Position numbers and translations under genes: made by a program. Below the pieces are notes generated by a model, which did no database searches, was not told the origin of the DNA, and worked only from the letters and a program-made list of their open reading frames with translations. Below are positions 14,987 to 20,789 of a DNA stretch of 20,789 bases, piece after piece. This DNA comes from Gemmataceae bacterium (GTDB lineage: Bacteria > Planctomycetota > Planctomycetia > Gemmatales > Gemmataceae). The stretch is taken from positions 1-20,789 of the forward strand of contig JADLBT010000379.1 in NCBI GenBank assembly GCA_020847555.1, read 5' to 3'. How positions within the stretch are numbered: the stretch's first letter is position 1; every line of letters starts with the position of its first letter.

Positions 14987-16135
14987 GTGCGTCGAACCGT
15001 TGTCGTTGCGACCGTCGTGCTACTCGCGGCGAGCGCAGCCGCCCTGGGGTTCTTCTGGCCGTTCGGTGAACGCCAGTCGGTGCTCCGCCTCGCCGGCATC
15101 GTCGAGATCCAGGAGGTGCGTCTCGGCTCCAAGGTCGGCGGTCGAGTCCAGGAGGTGCTCGTCGTGGAGGGCCAGATTGTTTCGCCGGAGACCAGCCTGG
15201 TGGTGTTCGACGAACCGGAACTGGAGGCGCAGCGCGATCAGCTGCAGGCGAAGCTCGATGCCGCCGTCGCCGACTGGGAGAAGGCGAAGAACGGGCCGCG
15301 GAAGGAGGAGATCGAGGCCGCCCAGGCCGCTGCGGAGGCCGCGAAGGCCCGCTACGAGCGCATGCTCGCCGGCTGGCGAGAGGAGGAGAAGCAACAGGCG
15401 AAGGCCGATCTCGCGTCCGCCGAGGCCGAGTTCAGGCAGGCGCTGGAGGACTACGAGCGCGCCCGGGAACTCTACCGCCAGCGCTCGACGTCCCGCGCCG
15501 AGTACGATGCCGCCCTCGCCACGCGCGACCGAACGCGCGGGCGCCTGACCGCCGTCCGCGCCCGCGAGGAGATGCTCCGCGTCGGCAACCGCCCCGAGGA
15601 CAAGGCGATGGCGAAGGCCGAGTGGGAGCAGGCCCTGTGGCAATCCAAACTCCTCCAGGCCGGCACACGCCCCGAGGACAAGGCGGCCGCCAAGGCGCGG
15701 GTGGACGAGCTGCGCGCGCGGCTCCGCGAGGTGGACATCAATCTGAAGGAGCGGATTGTCCGCGCCCCGGAGCGGGCCGTGGTGGAGGTGGTGGCCGTCC
15801 GCAAGGGCGACCTGGTGGCGGCCAACCAGCCGGTCGTGCGGGTGCTGCGGGCGCAGGATCTGTGGGTCAAGGTGTATGTGCCGGAAACCGAACTGGGCAA
15901 GGTGCGTCTCAATCAGGTCGTGGACGTGACCGTCGATGCGTACCCGCAGAAGCGTTTCAAGGGGCGCATCACGCAGGTGGCCTCGATCGCCGAGTTTACC
16001 CCGCGCAACGTCCAGAGCGTCGATGAGCGGCGCCACCAGGTGTTCGGCGTCAAGGTGATCGTGGACAACCCGCAAGGCGTCTTCAAGGCGGGCATGGCCG
16101 CCGAGGTGTACCTGCCGCTCCAGGGGGCGCCATGA
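14987..16135 (+). CDS. HlyD-family periplasmic adaptor of an ABC exporter (YbhG-like)
   Basis: A 382-residue membrane fusion protein. One N-terminal transmembrane segment (residues 4-24) is followed by a lipoyl/barrel-sandwich half (about 36-80, RLGSKVGGRVQEVLVVEGQIV), a long coiled-coil hairpin rich in Ala, Glu and Arg (about 80-255), the second lipoyl half (IVRAPERAVVEVVAVRKGDLV, 257-277), and a beta-barrel (DLWVKVYVPETELGKV). The ending RNVQSVDERRHQVFGVKV is typical of YbhG-type adaptors. RPEDKAxAKA occurs twice in the coiled coil (202-211 and 228-237), an internal duplication. GTG 14987 is the best start, five bases after GGAGG; the GTG at 14981 overlaps that site. Its stop overlaps the ATPase start (ATGA), so the two are translationally coupled. 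Confidence 0.9.
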   Translation: MRRTVVVATVVLLAASAAALGFFWPFGERQSVLRLAGIVEIQEVRLGSKVGGRVQEVLVVEGQIVSPETSLVVFDEPELEAQRDQLQAKLDAAVADWEKAKNGPRKEEIEAAQAAAEAAKARYERMLAGWREEEKQQAKADLASAEAEFRQALEDYERARELYRQRSTSRAEYDAALATRDRTRGRLTAVRAREEMLRVGNRPEDKAMAKAEWEQALWQSKLLQAGTRPEDKAAAKARVDELRARLREVDINLKERIVRAPERAVVEVVAVRKGDLVAANQPVVRVLRAQDLWVKVYVPETELGKVRLNQVVDVTVDAYPQKRFKGRITQVASIAEFTPRNVQSVDERRHQVFGVKVIVDNPQGVFKAGMAAEVYLPLQGAP

Positions 16136-17058
16136 CCCCGCCGACCATCGACGCCCATGACGTCACGGTCCGCTTCGGTCACTTCACCGCCGTCAACCGC
16201 GTCAGCCTCCAGGTGGGCCAGGGTGAGGTATTCGGCCTGCTCGGCCCCAACGGGTCGGGCAAGACGACGCTGATCCGCGCCCTGTGCGGCCTCATCCCGC
16301 TCGCGGAGGGAAGTGCCACCGTCCTCGGGCACGACGTCGCGCATGACGCCGAGCGCGTCCGGGCGCAGATCGGGTACATGTCGCAGAAGTTCTCCCTCTA
16401 CGAGGATCTGACCGCCCAGGAGAACATGGCCTTTTACGCCGGCATCTACGGGCTGACGCCGGCGGCGGCGCGGAGTCGTCAGCAGGAACTGGTCGATTTG
16501 ACCGGGCTCCATCCGTACCTGGGGCGGCGCGCCGGCCGACTCTCCGGCGGGTGGAAGCAGCGGCTCGCGCTGGTCTGTGCCCTGCTTCACCAGCCGCGGT
16601 TGATCTTCCTCGACGAGCCGACCGCCGGAATCGACCCGGTGGCGCGGCGCGATCTGTGGAACCTGCTGTTCCGCTTGTCGGCCGAGGGGATCACGCTCGT
16701 CGTGACGACGCACTACATGGACGAGGCGGAGCGATGCGGGCGCGTCGGCTACATCTACCTGTCGAACCTGCTGGCGGTCGGCACGCCGGCGGTGCTGAAG
16801 GCACTGCCGCTGGTCACGCCGCCCGGGACGCGCTGGCTGGAGTTCGTCGGGAAGGACAGCGCGGCGCTGCTGGAGCGGCTGCGCGACCGCCCGGGGATCC
16901 TGCAGGCGACCGTGTTCGGCCACGCCGTCCATGCCCTCACCGCGGCCGATTGCACTCCGGAGGATCTGGGTCTGGGCGACGCCGAGGTCCACCTGACCGA
17001 GCCGTCGCTGGAGGACGTGTTCGTCGCGATCTCGCGCGCCCAGGAGGAGGGGCGCTAA
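16132..17058 (+). CDS. ABC transporter ATP-binding protein (YbhF/CcmA-like)
   Basis: A 308-residue single-domain ATPase that would power an ABC-2 exporter. Motifs are complete: Walker A GPNGSGKT (38-45), Q-loop Gln85 (YMSQKFSLYEDLTAQEN), signature LSGGWKQRLALVCALLH from 137, Walker B LIFLDEP with Glu162, and switch His194 (VTTHYMDEAE). The signature has Trp where Gln or Met is usual, which is common in the drug-export group. The C-terminal PSLEDVFVAI segment is standard. The start ATG overlaps the HlyD stop. In known YbhGFSR-type operons two permease genes follow; here the next gene is on the other strand after 51 bp, so the permeases are missing. The nearest ABC-2 permease lies at 8856-10697. 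Confidence 0.93.
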   Translation: MTPPTIDAHDVTVRFGHFTAVNRVSLQVGQGEVFGLLGPNGSGKTTLIRALCGLIPLAEGSATVLGHDVAHDAERVRAQIGYMSQKFSLYEDLTAQENMAFYAGIYGLTPAAARSRQQELVDLTGLHPYLGRRAGRLSGGWKQRLALVCALLHQPRLIFLDEPTAGIDPVARRDLWNLLFRLSAEGITLVVTTHYMDEAERCGRVGYIYLSNLLAVGTPAVLKALPLVTPPGTRWLEFVGKDSAALLERLRDRPGILQATVFGHAVHALTAADCTPEDLGLGDAEVHLTEPSLEDVFVAISRAQEEGR

Positions 17059-17071
17059 CTCAACATAACCA

Positions 17072-17093
17072 GCCCGGAGCGCGAGCGACGGGC
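17072..17093. terminator. Short inverted repeat between converging genes
   Basis: GCCCG (17072-17076) and CGGGC (17089-17093) enclose GAGCGCGAGCGA, a variant of the AAGCGxAAGCGA core found in the inverted repeats elsewhere in the window. It lies in the 51-bp gap between the ATPase and the sigma-54 activator and may be a worn half copy or a bidirectional terminator. Confidence 0.35.
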
Positions 17094-17109
17094 GCTGGGA
17101 GCGTCTGCT

Positions 17110-18534
17110 TCACGACACCCGCGGCGTGTGGACGGGGATGGTCATCAGCCCGTACTTCTTCATCTTCTTGTAGAGAGTGACGCGGCTGATGCCGAGGGCG
17201 TCGGCGGCGCGCGACCGGCTGTATCCGTGGGCGATCAGGGCGCGCTGGATGACGTTGCGCTCGATCACATCGCGCTGGTGCTGGAGAGAGTCGCCGCCGA
17301 GCGACCCCTCGGCGCTCTGCCCGGCGACGAGCGCCGCGTGGTCCTGCACCGGCTGCGGCAGGTGCTGGGGCAGCAACTCCGGCCCGATGCTCACCAGGAC
17401 GGCGTGCTGGACGACGTTTTCCAGCTGACGGATGTTGCCCGGCCACGGGAACGCCTCCAGCGCGGCGAGCGCCTCGGGGCTGATGTCGAACAGATCCTTG
17501 TTGAACTTCCGGTTGAACCGGGCCGCCATTCCGCGGGCGAGCGGGGCGATGTCCTGGACGCGCTCGCGCAGCGGCGGCAGGTGGAACGACATGACATTCA
17601 GCCGGAAGTACAGGTCCGGCCGGAAGCGGCCGCGCTCGACCGCCTCCTCCAGGTTGATGTTGCTGGCGACGATCAGTCGGCCGGTACACGTCTGCGTCTC
17701 GATGCTGCCAACCGGCTCGAACTCGCCCGTCTCGATGACGCGCAGGAGGGTGGCCTGCTGCTCCAGTCCGAGGGTGTCGATCTCGTCCAGCAGCAGCGTC
17801 CCCTCGCCGACCGCGGCGAACTTGCCGACCTTGGGTCGGTCGGCGCCGGTGAACGCCCCCTTGACGTGGCCGAAGAACTCGCTCTCAACCAGGTTGGCGG
17901 CGATCGCCCCGCACGGAACGGCGAGGAAGCGGTGGGTGTGGCGCGGCGAATGGTCGTGGACGAGTCGGGCCAGGAACGTCTTGCCGGTCCCTGTCTCGCC
18001 GTTGAGCAGTACCGTCACGTCGTGCTGGGCTGCCAGGGCGATCCGCTCGACGAGGGGCAGCAGGGACGGCGTCAGAGCGAGGAGCTTGCGGCTGAGCAGC
18101 TCCTCCAGCGACGCGGTGCTCGTGCCCCCGAACGCGGAGCCGCGGCCGGTGCGGTCACGCACCAGTTGGCTGAGGGTGTGGGCGTCGGCCGGCCAGTGCA
18201 GGCGGCGAGCGACGTAAGGGTCCAGTGCCTCCAGGTGGGCGTCGGAGAGCAGGCCCCCCTCCAGGATGACGACAACGGGCGGGAGCTTTTGCAGGCAGAT
18301 GTCCTGCACCAGGTGGAAGACTGCTCTCAGGTCGTCCGGCGAGCCGGCGGCGAGCAGGAGCAGGCCGTCGGTGTCCCGGAACAGGTAATCGCGAATCGAG
18401 TCGAATGGGCAGAAGAACGCGGGGTGCCCGGTGTGCCTTTGCAGATGCTCCTGGATGGCGTCGGCCAGTCCGTGGTTGGCCGCGACCAGCGCCACCCGGT
18501 TACCGAGCGTGCCGTTCTTGTAAGAATGCGCCAC
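17110..18534 (-). CDS. Sigma-54 interaction domain transcriptional activator
   Basis: A 474-residue enhancer-binding protein of the NtrC class, which uses ATP to open promoters bound by sigma-54 RNA polymerase. Residues 12-128 have the strand/helix pattern of a response-regulator receiver, but the acidic pair and phosphoacceptor Asp are absent (RVALVAANHG and DGLLLLAAGS), so it is unlikely to be phosphorylated. The AAA+ domain carries Walker A GETGTGKT (179-186), the sigma-54 loop GAFTGA (226-231), Walker B LLLDEID (247-253) and the FRPDLYFRLNV segment. A Fis-type helix-turn-helix ends the protein (SRSRAADALGISRVTLYKKM, 439-458). GTG 18534 is chosen, five bases after GAGG; GTG 18540 and ATG 18642 are alternatives, the last without a ribosome site. 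It is divergent from the acyl-CoA dehydrogenase gene. Confidence 0.9.
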   Translation of the reverse strand: MAHSYKNGTLGNRVALVAANHGLADAIQEHLQRHTGHPAFFCPFDSIRDYLFRDTDGLLLLAAGSPDDLRAVFHLVQDICLQKLPPVVVILEGGLLSDAHLEALDPYVARRLHWPADAHTLSQLVRDRTGRGSAFGGTSTASLEELLSRKLLALTPSLLPLVERIALAAQHDVTVLLNGETGTGKTFLARLVHDHSPRHTHRFLAVPCGAIAANLVESEFFGHVKGAFTGADRPKVGKFAAVGEGTLLLDEIDTLGLEQQATLLRVIETGEFEPVGSIETQTCTGRLIVASNINLEEAVERGRFRPDLYFRLNVMSFHLPPLRERVQDIAPLARGMAARFNRKFNKDLFDISPEALAALEAFPWPGNIRQLENVVQHAVLVSIGPELLPQHLPQPVQDHAALVAGQSAEGSLGGDSLQHQRDVIERNVIQRALIAHGYSRSRAADALGISRVTLYKKMKKYGLMTIPVHTPRVS

Positions 18535-18648
18535 GGCCACCTCTTCTACCTGTTTCGGCGGGGTGGGCCAGTGTTCCGTTGGCCGCTCCCACGAAGGTTT
18601 GGGGTGAGTAAATGCCGCGCTAGCTGGCCCTGCAGGAAACATGGGTCA

Positions 18649-18708
18649 GGCGAGAGTGGTTGTCAAGAAAGGGGGGTGTTTACAGTCACCTCTTCCCTGG
18701 CGAGAGTG
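18649..18708. repeat. Pair of GGCGAGAGTG direct repeats in a divergent promoter region
   Basis: GGCGAGAGTG occurs at 18649-18658 and 18699-18708, exactly 50 bases apart, between the sigma-54 activator and the acyl-CoA dehydrogenase gene. The spacing is close to five helical turns, as for paired operator or enhancer sites. The right copy starts TGGC and is followed by TTCC at -24/-12-like spacing, but the expected GC dinucleotide is missing. Confidence 0.4.
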
Positions 18709-18751
18709 TTCCGCTCTTCCTTGGACGCAAAACACCCCTCGGTTGTTGCAG

Positions 18752-18757
18752 TAGAAT
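18752..18757 (+). promoter_or_regulatory. Possible -10 element of the acyl-CoA dehydrogenase gene
   Basis: TAGAAT, followed by a run of eight or more A residues, lies 59 bases before the start codon. It matches five of six -10 bases; the -35 region at 17 bases (AAAACA) is poor. Confidence 0.35.
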
Positions 18758-18787
18758 AAAAAAAACCGTTCCACACGCGCGGGGCGC

Positions 18788-18805
18788 GGCGCCGGCGCCG
18801 GCGCC
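18788..18805 (+). promoter_or_regulatory. 18-nt GC palindrome next to the ribosome binding site
   Basis: GGCGCCGGCGCCGGCGCC is its own reverse complement and ends one base before the GGAGG (18807-18811) of the acyl-CoA dehydrogenase gene. In mRNA it could fold or dimerise and limit ribosome access; as DNA it could bind a dimeric regulator. Confidence 0.5.
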
Positions 18806-18816
18806 CGGAGGATCCC

Positions 18817-20736
18817 ATGACCCCGACCACCGAACGAGACGGCGACCGACAAAGTTTTGCGGAGGCGGCCTTGCGCCTCGGCGGCAAAAGCGAGGAGGAG
18901 GCGCGCCGGCTGGGAGCCGTTGATAAGGCCGATGAACAGATCGAGGCTCTTTTCGCGCCACAGTATCAAACCGTTAACAGTCCCATCCATAAAGCGGTCT
19001 GGGACGGCCGCACGCCGCTCGACCTTTTCGCGCCGCCGTCTCTGGCTCAATCCGCTCCGTGTGACGCCGCCATGCAGCGATCGCTCGACATCGTGCGGCG
19101 GCGCAGGCAGGCGGGCACCGTTTACGACGAGCACGGCAAGGTGTCTGCCGAAACCATGCAGGAACTCGCCGGCGCCGGCTACTGGGGAATGCTGATCGAC
19201 CCGCGCTTCGGCGGGCAGGGCGCGCCGTTTGCTCGCTTCGCCCCGTTCCTGACCCGCGTGGCGGTCCACGACGGGATGGTGGCGGGGCTGGCGTCGGTCC
19301 ACGGCTGCATCGGCGCAGTAGACCCGGTGCGCAGTTTCGGGACCACCGAGCAGAAGGCCCGCTTCCTGCCGCGCCTGGCGAGCGGCGAGGCGCTGTCCGG
19401 GTTCGCCCTGACCGAACCCGGGGCCGGCAGCGACCTGACCGCCCTGCGCACGACCGCCGTGCCCGCTGGCGATCACCTCGAGGTGACCGGCGAGAAGCTG
19501 TTCATCACCAACGCCATTCCTGGCCGCACGATCGGCCTGGTGGTGATGCTGGAGGGCAAGCCGGCGGTGCTGATCGCTGACCTGCCGGCGCAGGAGGACG
19601 AGCGCTTCCGCATCGTGCCCTACGGCCTGTACGCGCTGCGCCACGGGCACAACAACGGGCTGCGCTTCGACCGCTTCCGGGTGCCGCGCGCCAATCTGCT
19701 GACGCCGCCGGTCGGCGATGGGTTGACGATCGCCTACCACGGGCTGAACCTGGGCCGGCTGGCGCTGTGCGCCGGGGCCGCGGGCAGCATGCGCGTCCTG
19801 CTGGCGAACCTGCTGCCGTGGACCGCGTTCCGCCGCACCTACGGCGCCCCGATCGCGACGCGCGAGCTGGTCAAGCGGCGCATCGCCCGGCTGGCGGCGC
19901 TGATCGCCGGCGCCGATGCGCTGGTGGCGTGGGGATCGTGGCTGATCGACCAGGGCTACCGCGGCGAGCTGGAGTGCGTGATCGCGAAGATCTTCGGCAG
20001 CGAGGCGCTCAAGGAGGCGGCGATCGAGCTGTTCATGAAGACGCACGGCGGGCGGTCGTTCCTGCACGGCCACCTGTTCGGCGACAACGTCTACGACTAC
20101 CTGGCCCCATGCATCTACGAAGGCGAGGGCGAGATGCTCGGGCTGGCGTTCTTCAAGTCGCTGGTGAAGGAGCACGGCCGGCAGTACTTCGAGCCGATCG
20201 GCCAGGCGCTGCAGCGGGCCGGCATCAAGCGCTTCAGCCCGGCGAACCCGGTCCATCTGTGGAAGCTGCGCGGCGAGCTGGCCACATACGCGCGCTGGCA
20301 GATGGGCCGGCGCATGGTGCGCCGCGACCGGCCGCGCGTCCCGGGCATGGACGCGCGGCTGGCGGACCACATGCAGTTCGCCCTGGATCTGTTCCAGTCC
20401 CACCCGCGCGAGCTGTCGGGCGCGTTGCGCAAGCACCAGCTGAAGCTGGCGGACCGTCAGTGCCGGATGGCGGAACTGTCGCAGCGCGTGCAGGACACGG
20501 TGGTGCTGCTCGTGACGGCCCTGTGGGGACACCAGAAGGGGGACGCGGCGTCGGTGGCGGCGGCGGACATCCTGTGCCAGGATCTGCGCCGCAAGCTGAC
20601 GGGCGAGCGACCGAGTGACGGCTACCTGCGCGACGTGTCGAATCTGGCCGATCTGGTCATCGAGGGGAAGTACCGGGCGCTGGAGGGCGTGCCGCAGGGC
20701 GAGATCCTGCTGCGCTACGAGCCCGATCAGAAGTAA
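18817..20736 (+). CDS. Long-form acyl-CoA dehydrogenase
   Basis: A 639-residue flavoprotein of the acyl-CoA dehydrogenase family, which oxidises acyl-CoA to enoyl-CoA in fatty-acid or related degradation. The core runs from about 85 to 460: YWGMLIDPRFGGQGAP, FALTEPGAGSDLTALRT (196-212, FAD and substrate binding), LFITNA, then NLGRLALCAGAAGSMR and FRRTYGAPIATRELVKRRIA in the C-terminal helical domain. Glu435 in IYEGEGEM occupies the place of the catalytic base in the YEG motif. Ordinary family members have about 380 residues; this one has about 80 extra at the N-terminus and about 180 helical residues at the C-terminus, as in FadE-like and very-long-chain forms. ATG 18817 has GGAGG five bases upstream. 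It is single in its direction; no electron-transfer flavoprotein or thiolase gene is in view. Substrate length cannot be read. Confidence 0.9.
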   Translation: MTPTTERDGDRQSFAEAALRLGGKSEEEARRLGAVDKADEQIEALFAPQYQTVNSPIHKAVWDGRTPLDLFAPPSLAQSAPCDAAMQRSLDIVRRRRQAGTVYDEHGKVSAETMQELAGAGYWGMLIDPRFGGQGAPFARFAPFLTRVAVHDGMVAGLASVHGCIGAVDPVRSFGTTEQKARFLPRLASGEALSGFALTEPGAGSDLTALRTTAVPAGDHLEVTGEKLFITNAIPGRTIGLVVMLEGKPAVLIADLPAQEDERFRIVPYGLYALRHGHNNGLRFDRFRVPRANLLTPPVGDGLTIAYHGLNLGRLALCAGAAGSMRVLLANLLPWTAFRRTYGAPIATRELVKRRIARLAALIAGADALVAWGSWLIDQGYRGELECVIAKIFGSEALKEAAIELFMKTHGGRSFLHGHLFGDNVYDYLAPCIYEGEGEMLGLAFFKSLVKEHGRQYFEPIGQALQRAGIKRFSPANPVHLWKLRGELATYARWQMGRRMVRRDRPRVPGMDARLADHMQFALDLFQSHPRELSGALRKHQLKLADRQCRMAELSQRVQDTVVLLVTALWGHQKGDAASVAAADILCQDLRRKLTGERPSDGYLRDVSNLADLVIEGKYRALEGVPQGEILLRYEPDQK

Positions 20737-20737
20737 A

Positions 20738-20789
20738 GCCCACGGGCGGCGGCCCGTGGGCCAGGTTCTCGGCGACCTGGCCCACGGGC
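20738..20789. terminator. Two competing hairpins after the acyl-CoA dehydrogenase gene
   Basis: GCCCACGGGC (20738-20747) pairs with GCCCGTGGGC (20752-20761) around a 4-base loop. The second arm, extended to 20766, also pairs perfectly over 15 bases with 20775-20789. Only one of the two can form at a time. They start one base after the stop codon and run to the window edge, so any following U-tract is not visible. Confidence 0.6.

Noticed and set aside
18535..18642. Upstream extension of the sigma-54 activator to ATG 18642
   Set aside because: The extra 36 codons have no ribosome site and no receiver-like sequence, and GTG 18534 has GAGG at proper spacing.
17128..18759. 543-codon plus-strand open frame opposite the sigma-54 activator
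   Set aside because: It is an antisense shadow; GAFTGA, Walker motifs and the Fis helix-turn-helix are on the minus strand.
18646..20532. 628-codon minus-strand open frame opposite the acyl-CoA dehydrogenase
   Set aside because: Its composition is antisense-like, and the plus strand has a good ribosome site and complete family motifs.

Overview
The window is GC-rich bacterial chromosome and most likely comes from a planctomycete, probably a Gemmata-type member of the order Gemmatales. The evidence is a Tat-exported DUF1501 protein, a membrane-anchored zinc-ribbon/caspase protein with long Pro/Lys linkers, a WD40-type exported protein whose mature start reads DAYGDPLPPGAVARLGTVRF, a very long fused ABC-2 permease, and intergenic inverted repeats that read SRKRKR or SPKRKRG when translated. 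The assignment rests on family recognition only; no search was run.

Layout. (1) Positions 1-7331: a minus-strand run, in transcription order M16 metallopeptidase, tRNase Z-like metallo-beta-lactamase fold protein, class I aminotransferase, UbiD-family decarboxylase and the 5' end of a WD40-type protein. The first three junctions each carry a substantial inverted repeat, one of them a perfect 27-bp stem, and the fourth a short palindrome. (2) 7332-8128: a divergent promoter region and a plus-strand glycine-zipper lipoprotein. (3) 8129-8855: a 727-bp non-coding scar holding two related inverted repeats in direct orientation, a third shorter one, a tRNA-Arg(TCG) gene, and the C-terminal remnant of a tyrosine recombinase whose catalytic Tyr codon reads His. 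(4) 8856-14764: minus-strand genes for DUF1501, the caspase-like protein and a double ABC-2 permease; the last two are 38 bp apart and look like an operon. (5) 14987-17058: a plus-strand HlyD adaptor and ABC ATPase with overlapping stop and start codons and no permease following. (6) 17110-18534: a minus-strand sigma-54-type activator with a degenerate receiver-like N-terminus. (7) 18817-20736: a plus-strand, oversized acyl-CoA dehydrogenase with an 18-nt palindrome abutting its ribosome binding site and two mutually exclusive hairpins after its stop.

How the parts may fit. The HlyD/ATPase pair resembles the YbhG/YbhF half of an ABC-2 exporter and lacks its membrane subunits, while the double ABC-2 permease further left lacks an adjacent ATPase; pairing of the two is possible but unproven. 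The caspase-permease pair is the best candidate for an undescribed module. The sigma-54 activator is divergent from the acyl-CoA dehydrogenase gene and may regulate it, but no clean -24/-12 promoter is visible. No CRISPR array, rRNA operon or intact mobile element is present.
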